From the NCBI GenBank assembly GCA_963843685.1, contig CAWJLO010000006.1, positions 1-64,000 of the forward strand: a DNA stretch of 64,000 bases, read 5' to 3'. Position numbers and translations under genes: made by a program. The DNA comes from DASQHL01 sp963843685 (lineage in GTDB: Bacteria; Chloroflexota; Dehalococcoidia; DSTF01; JACRBR01). This document shows, piece by piece, positions 19,201-27,985 of this stretch; the first letter of the stretch is position 1; each line of letters opens with the position of its first letter. The notes below the pieces were generated by a model, which did not search any database, had not been told where the DNA came from, and saw only the letters and a program-made list of their open reading frames with translations.

Positions 19201-21160
19201 TCAGTCGTGCGATCGACGGCTGAGCGCTCGCCGTCCCCACACCTGCCACCCCGCCCCCAGCACCGCCACCACCGCGATCACAACCATCGCCGCGATCGAG
19301 AACGCATTGTCCAGCGGCCAGTCCCAGATGCTCGTGGACGCGGGCTGCGACGCATCGGCGCCGGGGAGGTTCAGCTCGAACACCTGGCTGACGTCGTCCT
19401 GGCCCGTGATGCGCAGGTTCACGGTGATCTTCCACGCGCCCGGCAGGCTGAGGTTCGCGCCGCTCTCCTTGAACAACACCTGGTTCGGCGTCCCGCTCGC
19501 GTTGGCGAGGATCAGCCGCGACTGCCCCTCCGTCGCCGTGTCGCCCTCCCGGTCGAACTGCAGCCGCGCCTGGATCACGTCCGGCGGGTTGCCGAACTCC
19601 GACCCCAGCCCCAGCGTGAACTCGTTCTCTCCGACCTTCGCCGGCGTCACGTCGAGGAAGATCTGCAGCACGCCCGCCTCACGCGTCTGCGTGAACCCCT
19701 CCGTGTCGCCGCTGCCGGTGACGGAGCCGCCGGCGATTGTGCTGTTATCACTCTGCGTCTGCCCGGACGCCGCATACGCCGCCGCGGCCGCCGAGTCGCG
19801 CGGCGACTGTAGCTGGATCAGTGCCGCCGCCGCCGCCAGCACCACCGCCCCCATCGTCGCCTCCACGCGCACCATCGTCAGCAGCCGCCGCTGCAGCGTC
19901 CGCACCCCGGCATCGGAGCCCAGCCCCGGCTTGCGCACGACAACGGGCGGGCTGTGCTCCTCCAGCACCGCCTCGACGACGCGCGGCCGCAGCAGGTACG
20001 CGTTCACGCCGCCGATCGCCAGCAGCACCAGCGTCAGCCCCAGCTTCGCGTCGAGCGTTCGCCCCCAGTTGGAGTCCCACAGCGCGCTCCACGACGGCGC
20101 CTGGAGGGCCGCGCTCAGCACGCCGCTCGCCAGCAGCAGTCCCACCGCCAGCGTCGCCATGCCACTGAACCGCCGGAACACGTACGCCACGAACACGGTG
20201 CGCGACCCCGCGCGCAGCAGCTCCAGCCAGCGCGGAAAGATGAACACCATGTGGATCAGCGATCCGATCCAGATCCCGGCCGCCAGCAGGTGCAGGAAGT
20301 CGATGGCCACGCCCGTCACCGCACCATCGCCCGACGCCGCGTGCCCGACCAGCGCGTGCGTCAGCACCAGCCCGATCGACGCCACGAACACGCCCCACAG
20401 CGCCATGACGCTCGCGCGCGTGTCCCGCAGCCGCGCCGCCACCGCCAGCAAGCACCAGCGCCACCGCCGTCAGGCACAGCCGCGCCACCAGGTACTTCCC
20501 GAAGCGCGTGTGCCAGACGATCGTCCCCGCCGCGTGCAGCCCGCCGAAATCCTGCGCCTTCAGCGCGATCTGCAGCAGCGTCCCCTCGACCACCAGCAGG
20601 CACGCCGTCGCGCTCGAAACCAGCAGCACGGCCCGCGACGTCCGCCACGTGCGCCGCGCGGCTCCCGGCGAGAGGAACCTGAGGCACGGCCGCATCACGC
20701 CCAGCGAGAACAGGATCCCGCCGACGAGCACGCTCACCGCAACCAGCACCGACCATCGCGCCGTCGTATCGAGCATCGACGGCGTGTCGGAACTCCCTCC
20801 GCCGACGGAGATCGCCGCCGCCGTGCCCCCCGGCTCCTCCCCGTTCGGCCCCAGCACGGTGAACGGGAACGATCCCGGCCACGTGTGCCCGTCCACTTTC
20901 GACAGGTTCCGCCAGATCACGGTGTAGATGCCCGTCTCCAGCGTCACTGGCACGTCGACGCTCATCCGGTTCGGGTCGTCGGGGTAGAACGTCGGCTTCG
21001 GCAGCTCGATCTGCTTCCCGGTCTGGTCCCACAGCTGGATCGTGCTCACCGACGGCTCGATCGCCTCGCTGAACGAGATGTCGATGGTCTTGGGTGATTC
21101 CGTGAGCTTGCTGTTCGGCGCCGGCACGGAACTCACGGCCAGCGCGTGCGCCTCCGCCAC
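19201..21160 (-). CDS. CopC-CopD copper resistance fusion (one or two frameshifts)
   Basis: The N-terminal CopC domain is periplasmic and copper-binding. It starts AHALAVSSVPAPNSKLTESP with the metal-binding N-terminal histidine and later VDGHTWPGSF. It is followed by a CopD-type membrane domain with about eight to nine helices (for example HLLAAGIWIGSLIHMVFIF) and a second extracytoplasmic region before the last helix. An extra T (AA on the plus strand at 20450-20451) shifts the frame in the first membrane block. The likely signal peptide (MLVLFLAAALGAVIALAA) lies in another frame upstream, starting at 21228 or 21246, so a second indel near 21165 is probable. The last helix is duplicated at 17563. 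Confidence 0.82.
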
Positions 21161-21391
21161 CCTCGCCGGACCACGGCCGCGAGCGCGATCACAGCACCGA
21201 GGGCCGCCGCGAGGAAGAGGACTAGCATGCGTGTCCGATGTCCCATGAGTAGTGCAATTCTAGCCGTCACCGATCGGGGGCGCACGGCCGGGCCAACACG
21301 TAAACTCTTGAAAGCCGGAAGACCTCTCCCTTTGACACCCAACCGCACCAACGCCCGATACTGAACCTCAAGCAGGCAAGCAGGAGGCCTC

Positions 21392-22393
21392 ATGTCGCGC
21401 AGCCACATCGTCCTCGGCGCCCTGATCGCCGCGACGCTCGCCATCATCGCCACGATCCTGGTCAGCGTCGTCAGCGGCGACCACCTGGTGCAGGTCGCCG
21501 CCTCGGTCGGCCTCGTCGTCAGCGTCGTCGGCAGCGCCGTCCTGCTCGGCAGCAGCGACGCCTGGAAGCGCGGCCTCCGTGGGATCCCCTACGCCGTCGC
21601 CGGCGCGACGCTCGTCGCCGTCGGTGCCTCCGTGCTCGGCGGCATCACACTCTACAGCGCCAACACAGGCTCAACCGCCAAAGTCAACGTCTCGAGCCAA
21701 ACCACCGAGGGTGCGGCGCTCGCCTCCGCGAAAGCGTCGGATGCCAACGACAACCAGGACGCGCACGACGTCGGCTCGATGCCGACGCTCGACGAGTTCC
21801 TCTCGATGACGGACGCGCAGGTGATCGCCAACTCGCCCGCCGGCACGCTGACGCCGGACGAGGTGCCGGTGCTTCGCGAGCAGCTGGAGGAGACCCGCGC
21901 CGCGGCGGAGAGGTACAACACCGTCGAGAAGGCGATGGCCGCCGGCTACGTCAACACCACGAACGACGTGCCCTTCATGGGCGCGCACTTCCTCAACCAG
22001 AGCTACCTGACCGACGGGAAGTTCGACCCCTCAAAGCCGGAGGGGCTGCTCTTCAGCAAGCTCGGTGGCGATACCTGGACGCTCGTCGGCGTCTGGTTCC
22101 TTCTGCTTCCGGGCGTCAACCACGGCGTGACGGCGACCACCCCGCCCGAGGGCTTCGCCGGCAACCTCGACCTCTGGCACCAGCACTACGGCCTCTGCAC
22201 CCGCAAGGGCATCATCTCCGAGAACAACACGAAGGCCGGCTGCGACGCCGACGGCGGCAAGTGGACCGGCGACCTCCGCTGGATGATGCACGCCTGGGTC
22301 GTGCCGGAGACCGCCGACAACCCGGAGGGCGTCTTCGGATATCTCAACAACAACCTGTTCAAGATGCAGTCGCAGGTCACGGCCAAGCCCTGA
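21392..22393 (+). CDS. Membrane-anchored protein of unknown function with histidine-rich ectodomain
   Basis: The 333-residue protein has three hydrophobic segments in the first 95 residues. A Ser/Ala linker and a helical stretch (REQLEETRAAAERYNTVEKAMAAGY) follow. A conserved-looking ectodomain then shows MGAHFLNQSYLTDGKFDP, LWHQHYGLC and MMHAWVVPE, with a Cys pair and several His that could bind metal. I do not recognise the family with certainty. It lies next to the copper gene copC-copD on the opposite strand, which weakly suggests a metal-related role. A terminator follows at 22431. Confidence 0.7.
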   Translation: MSRSHIVLGALIAATLAIIATILVSVVSGDHLVQVAASVGLVVSVVGSAVLLGSSDAWKRGLRGIPYAVAGATLVAVGASVLGGITLYSANTGSTAKVNVSSQTTEGAALASAKASDANDNQDAHDVGSMPTLDEFLSMTDAQVIANSPAGTLTPDEVPVLREQLEETRAAAERYNTVEKAMAAGYVNTTNDVPFMGAHFLNQSYLTDGKFDPSKPEGLLFSKLGGDTWTLVGVWFLLLPGVNHGVTATTPPEGFAGNLDLWHQHYGLCTRKGIISENNTKAGCDADGGKWTGDLRWMMHAWVVPETADNPEGVFGYLNNNLFKMQSQVTAKP

Positions 22394-22430
22394 CCGTCAC
22401 GTCTCTGTCACGCCCGTCCGCTACAATCCC

Positions 22431-22458
22431 GGGGCCGGAAGTCATTCCGGCTCCTTTT
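22431..22458 (+). terminator. Rho-independent terminator
   Basis: GGGGCCGGAA (22431-22440), loop GTCA, and TTCCGGCTCC (22445-22454) form a stem with one G-T wobble, followed by TTTT. It is downstream of the membrane protein gene and just before the SthA-like gene. Confidence 0.7.
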
Positions 22459-22480
22459 CGTTGATCGAACCGGTGCGCGC

Positions 22481-23950
22481 ATGACGACCTCACTCTCGGG
22501 ACTGGACGGCGCCTCGTTCGATCTCGTCGTCATCGGCCTCGGGCCCGCCGGCGAGAAGGGCGCCGCCCAGGCCGCCTACTTCGGCAAGCGCGTCGCCGGC
22601 ATCGAGGCGGCCGCCGTCGGCGGCGCCGTCGTCAACACCGGCACCCTCCCCAGCAAGACCCTTCGCGAGACGGCGCTGTACCTCTCCGGCCTCCGCAGCC
22701 GCAGCCTCTACGGCATCGACTACACCTTCGGGCGCACCATCTCCGTCGAGGATCTCTTCTACCGCCAGAAGCTCATCGAGCGCAGCCACCTCGACCTCGT
22801 CGAGCAGAACCTCGACCGCCACCACATCACGCTCCTCCACGGCCACGCCGCGTTCGAGGATCCCCGCACCCTGCTCGTGCGCGGCCGTGGCGGCGACGTC
22901 GCCCGTATCCGCGGCGAGTACATCTTGATCGCCACCGGGTCGCGCCCCGTGCGCCCGCCGCAGATCCCCTTCGACGACGAACGCGTCTACGACACCGACA
23001 GCATCCTCCACCTGAAGCAGATCCCGCGCGATCTCGTCATCATCGGCGCCGGTGTGATCGGCAGCGAGTACGCCACGCTGTTCGCCGCGCTCGGCAGCCA
23101 CGTCACGCTCGTCGACGGCGGCGCCCGTCTGCTCCCGTTCCTCGACAGCGAGATCTCAGCCGTGCTCGCCGCGCAGATGCAGAGCGTCGGCGTCCACCTG
23201 CTCCACGAACGCCACATGCAGTCGATCGACCCGCACGGCGGCGAACCGGCCGTCACCGTCACCCTCACCGACGGCGCCGAGCTGCAGGCCGACGCCGTCC
23301 TCTACTGCGGTGGCCGCCGAGGCAACACCGATGGCCTCGCGCTTGAGAACGCCGGCATCACGGCGGACGACCGCGGCCGCATCCCCGTCGATGAGCACTA
23401 CCACACCTCCGCGCCCGGAGTCTTCGCCGCCGGCGACGTGATCGGCTTTCCCGCGCTCGCATCGACGTCCATGGAGCAGGCGCGCGTCGCCGTCTGCCAC
23501 GCATTCGGCTTCGACTACAAGCGCCAGGTTTCGTCGCTCATCCCGTACGGCCTCTACACCATCCCGGAGGTGTCGATGGTCGGCGCGTCCGAGGACGCCC
23601 TCCGCGCCAGCGGCACGCCCTATCTCGTCGGTCGCGGCACGTTCGGCAGCAACGCGCGCGCGCAGATCGCGGGCGACACCACGGGATTGATCAAACTGCT
23701 GTTCGATCCGGGGACGCGGAAGCTGCTTGGTGTGCACATCGTCGGGGAGCGCGCGACGGAGCTCGTGCACGTCGGCCAGATGTGCATGCAGTTCGGCGGC
23801 ACGATCGACGTCTTCATCGAGAACGTCTTCAACTTCCCGACGATCGCCGACGCCTACAAGTACGCCGCCTACGACGGCCTTCAGGCGCTGGCCCGGTACC
23901 AGGCTGACCACGCCGGGCAGGCGCCCAGCGCAGCCGCTAGCTCTCCGTAA
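22481..23950 (+). CDS. sthA: FAD-dependent pyridine nucleotide-disulfide oxidoreductase, SthA-like transhydrogenase
   Basis: This 489-residue flavoprotein has an N-terminal FAD-binding GLGPAGEKGA, an NAD(P)-binding GAGVIGSEYA and a C-terminal dimerisation domain. The active-site region reads GGAVVNTGTLPSKTLRE. The redox CxxxxC of dihydrolipoamide dehydrogenases is missing (Val and Thr replace the cysteines), and the GTxPSKxLR pattern is that of soluble transhydrogenase SthA. It would interconvert NADH and NADPH in the cytoplasm. The end of the gene overlaps the convergent arsC by 14 bases. Confidence 0.85.
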   Translation: MTTSLSGLDGASFDLVVIGLGPAGEKGAAQAAYFGKRVAGIEAAAVGGAVVNTGTLPSKTLRETALYLSGLRSRSLYGIDYTFGRTISVEDLFYRQKLIERSHLDLVEQNLDRHHITLLHGHAAFEDPRTLLVRGRGGDVARIRGEYILIATGSRPVRPPQIPFDDERVYDTDSILHLKQIPRDLVIIGAGVIGSEYATLFAALGSHVTLVDGGARLLPFLDSEISAVLAAQMQSVGVHLLHERHMQSIDPHGGEPAVTVTLTDGAELQADAVLYCGGRRGNTDGLALENAGITADDRGRIPVDEHYHTSAPGVFAAGDVIGFPALASTSMEQARVAVCHAFGFDYKRQVSSLIPYGLYTIPEVSMVGASEDALRASGTPYLVGRGTFGSNARAQIAGDTTGLIKLLFDPGTRKLLGVHIVGERATELVHVGQMCMQFGGTIDVFIENVFNFPTIADAYKYAAYDGLQALARYQADHAGQAPSAAASSP

Positions 23951-24380
23951 CCCCGACCTTCCGCTTCGCCACGACGACGAACGTCGCCAGCCGCCGCTGC
24001 ATCTCCAGCAGCGTGCGCCGGAACGCCGCGAGCTTCTCCTCGTCCGTCCCCTCCACCGCCGCGGGATCGACGAAGCTCCAGTGGATGCGCTCCGGCGCGC
24101 CGGGGAACACCGGGCACTCCTCCGCCGCCGCGTCGCACACCGTGATCACGTAGTCGAAGTCCTGCCCGGCGAACTCGCTGACGTCCTTCGATCGCTCATT
24201 GGACAGATCGATGCCCAGCGGCTCCAGCACCCGCATCGTGTACGGGTTGATCCCCTTCGGATGTGTCCCCGCGCTGAACACGTCAAAGGCGTCTCCGCCC
24301 ATCTGGCGGAGCAGCGACGCACCGATGATGCTCCGGGCCGAGTTGCCCGTGCACAGGAACAGCACGCGTATCTTGCTCAT
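23937..24380 (-). CDS. arsC: Arsenate reductase ArsC (low-molecular-weight phosphatase type)
   Basis: The 147-residue protein has the P-loop CTGNSARS near the N terminus (C-x5-R) and the second redox region VITVCDAAAEECPVFPG with two further cysteines. This is the thioredoxin-coupled arsenate reductase type. It reduces arsenate to arsenite, which Acr3 then exports. It is the last gene of the arsR-acr3-arsC operon. The C terminus overlaps the convergent sthA gene. Confidence 0.93.
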   Translation of the reverse strand: MSKIRVLFLCTGNSARSIIGASLLRQMGGDAFDVFSAGTHPKGINPYTMRVLEPLGIDLSNERSKDVSEFAGQDFDYVITVCDAAAEECPVFPGAPERIHWSFVDPAAVEGTDEEKLAAFRRTLLEMQRRLATFVVVAKRKVGVTES

Positions 24381-24458
24381 CCGTCACCTCCTGAAGCACA
24401 GCGGTTCAGCGGCACCACCGTCGTTCCACGCCCGCGAATCGCCTGCGACCACTCGCGT

Positions 24459-25571
24459 TCACGCCGTGGAAGGCACGGTGGGCACGGCCGCGTCGAAGAA
24501 GCGTCTCCTAGCCCACAGCGCCACGTAGACCAGCGTCACAAGCGCAGGCACTTCGATCAACGGACCGACGACTCCCGCGAGGGCTTGACCCGAATCGATC
24601 CCGAACGTGCCGATCGCGACAGCGATCGCCAGTTCGAAGTTGTTGCCCGCCGCGGTGAAGGCCAGCGTCGCCGTCTTCGGATACGCCAGTCCCTGCGCCC
24701 TGCCCCACGCGAACGCGGCCGTCCACATGATCGCGAAGTAGACGAGGAGCGGCACTGCGATCCGCACCACGTCGAATGGTTGTGATGTGATCGCGTCGCC
24801 TTGAATCGCGAACAAGATCACGATCGTGAACAACAGGCTGTAGAGCGCGACTGGGCCAATGCGGGGCAAGAATTTCCGCTCGTACCAGTCCGTGCCCTTG
24901 CGCTTCCTTCCCACCACGCTCGTCAGGAAGCCCAGCACGAGTGGAACGCCGAGGAAGATGAGCACCGACTTGGCGATGCTCCAAAGGGAGAAGTGAACGT
25001 CCGTCTGATCGAGGCCGAGCCATCCCGGCAGCAGCTTGAGATAGAAGTACCCCAGCAGCGCGTAGGCGGCGACCTGGAACACGGAGTTCAGGACGACGAG
25101 CACGGCCGCGGCCTCCCCATCTCCGCACGCCAGGCTGTTCCAGATGAGGACCATCGCGATGCAGCGCGCCAGGCCTACGAGGATGATGCCGGTTCGAAAC
25201 GCCGGCAGATCCGGCAGGAAGATCCACGCCAGCGCGAACATCAGCGCCGGCCCGACCAGCCAATTGAGCAACAGCGATGAAACCACGAGCGGACGGTCGG
25301 TCGTGACGTCGTGCAGACGGTCATACCGCACCTTTGCGAGCACCGGGTACATCATGCCCACCAGGCCGATGGCGATGGGGAGCGACGTCGTGTCGATCTT
25401 TACGCGGTCCAGTTGCTCGTTCAGACCGGGGAACAACCGGCCCAGGCCCAGGCCCAGCGCCATCGCGACGCCGATCCAGACGGGCAGGAAGCGGTCGAGC
25501 ATAGACAGTTGGCCGAGAATCGATCCCTCGAACTCAGCTGGTTGAGTGCTGACGGCTGCCCCCGCTTTCAT
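24459..25571 (-). CDS. acr3: Arsenite efflux transporter Acr3
   Basis: A 370-residue, ten-helix membrane protein of the ACR3/BASS family. Motifs include GLARCIAMVLIWN with the conserved essential cysteine in helix 4 and AAGNNFELAIAVAI with the conserved glutamate in helix 9. It exports arsenite using the proton gradient. ATG 25571 was selected because everything upstream is non-hydrophobic and arginine-rich, and arsR ends only 42 bases before it. Confidence 0.93.
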   Translation of the reverse strand: MKAGAAVSTQPAEFEGSILGQLSMLDRFLPVWIGVAMALGLGLGRLFPGLNEQLDRVKIDTTSLPIAIGLVGMMYPVLAKVRYDRLHDVTTDRPLVVSSLLLNWLVGPALMFALAWIFLPDLPAFRTGIILVGLARCIAMVLIWNSLACGDGEAAAVLVVLNSVFQVAAYALLGYFYLKLLPGWLGLDQTDVHFSLWSIAKSVLIFLGVPLVLGFLTSVVGRKRKGTDWYERKFLPRIGPVALYSLLFTIVILFAIQGDAITSQPFDVVRIAVPLLVYFAIMWTAAFAWGRAQGLAYPKTATLAFTAAGNNFELAIAVAIGTFGIDSGQALAGVVGPLIEVPALVTLVYVALWARRRFFDAAVPTVPSTA

Positions 25572-25612
25572 GTCCACGATCCTTCGATCCCCATGGGGCA
25601 GGCGCGGCACCG

Positions 25613-25894
25613 TTACAGCGCCACCACAGTCTGCTTCAGCCACACCAGGGCGTCGCGGCTCAGGCAGTAGCCGGACCGCGGCCCCGGCCCGCACTGCTCG
25701 ATCAGCCCGGCTTCCTTGAGGACCCGCAAGTGCTCCGACACCGTCGACTGCGCCAGCGCCACGTGCCGCGTCAGGTCCATGCAGTTGGCGTCGCCCGCGG
25801 AAGCGAGCGTGCGGATGATCTCGATGCGGATCGGGTGTCCGAGCGCCCGCATCATCGTCGCGAGCCTATCGATGTCCGTCTCTACGCTCTCCAT
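25613..25894 (-). CDS. arsR: ArsR-family metalloregulator
   Basis: A 93-residue winged-helix repressor. MRALGHPIRIEIIRTL and the recognition helix LAQSTVSEHLRVLKEAGLI are typical of the ArsR/SmtB family. The classic CxxC of the E. coli type is not present; there is one cysteine in ANCMDL and a second near the C terminus (QCGPGPRSGYCLS, two cysteines), which may form another metal site. The start codon ATG 25894 directly abuts the operator, suggesting leaderless translation. Confidence 0.9.
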   Translation of the reverse strand: MESVETDIDRLATMMRALGHPIRIEIIRTLASAGDANCMDLTRHVALAQSTVSEHLRVLKEAGLIEQCGPGPRSGYCLSRDALVWLKQTVVAL

Positions 25895-25932
25895 ACCATC
25901 GTCATCTTACGATGGTCGGCACACTCGATCAA
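25895..25932 (-). promoter_or_regulatory. ars operon promoter and ArsR operator
   Basis: ACCATCGT (25895-25902), 6-base spacer, and ACGATGGT (25909-25916) form a perfect inverted repeat. It overlaps the minus-strand -10 TAAGAT (25904-25909), with a -35 TTGATC at 25927-25932 and 17 bases between them. Transcription would start within a few bases of the arsR ATG. Confidence 0.7.
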
Positions 25933-26111
25933 TGGCCCGACGGACACACCCGTCGGCCTTCGCCTCCCGGATCGGTCTCACGAGTCCGAGCGGCTGTCGC
26001 CAATTGCAAAATAAGTCTTAAGAAACTGCTCCGAAACCCTTAAGGGTCTCCCATCACCGCCGACCCTTACAGCGAGACAACAACGCACAACACCCGGAAA
26101 GGGGTAGGCAA

Positions 26112-26321
26112 ATGTTCAAGGATCTCGCTCTGCGCGTTCTGGTCGCGCTCAAGGCCGTAGAGACCAGGCTCCAGGACGACGAAGGTCAGACGCTGGCCGA
26201 GTACGGCCTGATCATGGCCGTCATCGCGATCGCCGTCGTCATCGCCGCGGTCGTCGCCTTCCGGGGCGCCATCGTGTCCGCCTTCAACGGCGCCACGAAG
26301 TGCCTCAGCGGCTCCTGCTAG
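26112..26321 (+). CDS. Flp/Fap-type pilin (copy 2)
   Basis: A 69-residue class III pilin nearly identical in its helix to copy 1 at 10647: DDEGQTLAEYGLIMAVIAIA with Gly before the cleavage point and Glu at +5, and the same C-terminal KCLSGSC. Strong ribosome site (GGAAAGGGG). The leader part differs (FKDLALRVLVALKAVETRLQ). It stands alone between the ars operon and a long non-coding stretch, and ends in its own terminator. No Tad secretion genes are nearby. Confidence 0.9.
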   Translation: MFKDLALRVLVALKAVETRLQDDEGQTLAEYGLIMAVIAIAVVIAAVVAFRGAIVSAFNGATKCLSGSC

Positions 26322-26348
26322 GGGCAACCCGGACCTGACCGGTCTCGA

Positions 26349-26374
26349 GAAGGGGCGCGAGGGAGCGCCCCTTC
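26349..26374 (+). terminator. Terminator of pilin copy 2
   Basis: GAAGGGGCGC (26349-26358) and GCGCCCCTTC (26365-26374) form a perfect 10-bp stem with a 6-base loop, 28 bases after the stop codon. Confidence 0.75.
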
Positions 26375-26890
26375 TTCGCGCTCACGGCGCACGCGGACGG
26401 CGGCAACAACGCGCACGCCGGCCTCGCGCCAGGACTGTCTTCAGAACGCTGTGATCGTCCGGGAAAGAGAGAGCGGATGGACTCGCTTCAGGCCCCGCCT
26501 CCGTCCACGAGTCCACCCCGCCAAAGCTCCCCATAACGGGGCGCCTGCGCATTGTCTCCGGGCGCATGCCGGCGCGTCAAGCCCACCGCGAGCTTTGCAA
26601 CGCAAAATCTTGTTCCACCCGTCCCTCCGTCAAGAAATGAACGCGCCGCATGCGATCCGCCATCGCACTGAACACCCTTCAGTCAGCGTCCTTGCACTAC
26701 AAGCACGCACCTTTTCCACCACCCCTCCGCGCTACCTGCACCCTGCGCCTATCGACCGACGGACGCACACGAGGTGGGACGTTTGGACACCACACTTAGA
26801 GTCTCATTGCCCTGATTCCACGGTGCAACGCTGCGTACGATCTCCCTGATCTGACCACACGTCGCAACCCCCGCGAAGGAGCGCAGCGAC
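26375..26890. other. 516-base intergenic region with no recognised gene
   Basis: No convincing coding sequence: the possible 132-residue frame at 26451-26849 is rich in His, Pro and Arg and shows no domain. GC content is lower than around it. It presumably contains the promoter of the ABC operon that begins at 26891, but I could not place a reliable -35/-10 pair. A GAAGGAG ribosome site lies at its right end. Confidence 0.5.
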
Positions 26891-27628
26891 ATGCAAGCCA
26901 CCGAAAACATCATCGACGCTCGCGGCGTGTTCAAGACGTACGACACGGGCAAGGTGCAGGTAGAGGTGTTGCGCGGCATCGACCTCGCGGTCGCCCGAGG
27001 CGAGATGGTCGCCATCATGGGCCCCAGCGGCTGCGGCAAGACGACCCTCCTCAACTGCCTCTCCGGACTCGATCAGATCGACAATGGCGACGTCGTCATC
27101 GAGGGCGTCTCGCTCGCCTCCATGTCGGACCACGACCGCACGGCCTATCGCGGCCACCGCATGGGCTTCGTCTTCCAGTTCTACAACCTGCTTCCCGTGC
27201 TTAACGCGGTGGAAAACGTCGAAATGCCGCTCCTCGTCTCGCGGCTGCCGGGCAAGCAGGCTCGCGTCAGGGCGATGCAGGCGCTCGACATGGTCGGCCT
27301 CGCCGACCGCGCCCATCATGTCCCGGCCGAGCTCTCCGGCGGCGAGCGCCAGCGCGTTACCATCGCTCGCGCCCTCGTCAACGACCCCGCCATCGTCTGG
27401 GCCGATGAGCCCACCGGCGACCTGGACAGCGACAACGCCCAGCAGATCACCCAGCTCATGCGCGACCTCAACCGCTCGCAGGGCTATACGTTCGTCATCG
27501 TCACTCACGACATCGGCGTCGGAAACAAGACCGATCGCATCATCCGCATGATGGACGGCCAGATTACGGAAGAGCTGCGGCTGGCCCCCGAGCCGGAGGC
27601 GCGCGAGCCAGTCGGCACGGCCACGTAG
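26891..27628 (+). CDS. ABC transporter ATP-binding protein (MacB/LolD-like)
   Basis: A 245-residue ATPase with Walker A GPSGCGKTT, signature LSGGERQRVTIARAL, Walker B IVWADEPTGDLDS and the MacB/LolD-type FQFYNLLPVLNAVENVEMPL near residues 95-115. It would energise the FtsX-type permease encoded two genes downstream. It is the first gene of a four-gene operon that also encodes an ABM-like and a CMD-like protein. Confidence 0.92.
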   Translation: MQATENIIDARGVFKTYDTGKVQVEVLRGIDLAVARGEMVAIMGPSGCGKTTLLNCLSGLDQIDNGDVVIEGVSLASMSDHDRTAYRGHRMGFVFQFYNLLPVLNAVENVEMPLLVSRLPGKQARVRAMQALDMVGLADRAHHVPAELSGGERQRVTIARALVNDPAIVWADEPTGDLDSDNAQQITQLMRDLNRSQGYTFVIVTHDIGVGNKTDRIIRMMDGQITEELRLAPEPEAREPVGTAT

Positions 27629-27640
27629 GGAGGGATCAAC

Positions 27641-27958
27641 ATGTACGCACGCGTCACGCTGGTGGAAATCGACCCGGTACGCATGAGCCCCGCCGCGTCT
27701 GTCGACCGCTTCACGAAGCAGGTGCTGCCGGAGCTGCGCCAGCAGGCCGGCTACCAGGGCGCGCTCGTGCTGAACAGCCCCGAGGGCAAGGGCATGGTCA
27801 TCAGCCTCTGGTCGACGCCGGACGCCGCGCAGTCCACCGTCAGCAGCGGCTACTACGAGGCGCAGCTCGGGAAGTTCCTCACGGTCTTTCGCGCCGTGCC
27901 CGGACGTGAACAGTACGAGGTCGTGCTCGCGGACAACCTGAGCGCCATCACGGCCTGA
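27641..27958 (+). CDS. ABM-like dimeric alpha/beta-barrel protein
   Basis: A 105-residue protein with the alternating strand-helix pattern of the antibiotic biosynthesis monooxygenase (ABM) superfamily: YARVTLVEID, then a helix VDRFTKQVLPELRQQAGYQGALVL, MVISLWSTPDAAQ and YEVVLADN. The family holds both small oxygenases and proteins without known activity. It lies between the ATPase and the permease genes, 12 bases after the ATPase, so it is co-transcribed. Catalytic activity cannot be inferred from the sequence. Confidence 0.65.
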   Translation: MYARVTLVEIDPVRMSPAASVDRFTKQVLPELRQQAGYQGALVLNSPEGKGMVISLWSTPDAAQSTVSSGYYEAQLGKFLTVFRAVPGREQYEVVLADNLSAITA

Positions 27959-27985
27959 CCCCCGCGAAGAGGCGCAGGAGGATCC

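Noticed and set aside
26451..26849. 132-codon open frame in the intergenic region
   Set aside because: No ribosome site, no domain, biased composition; treated as non-coding.
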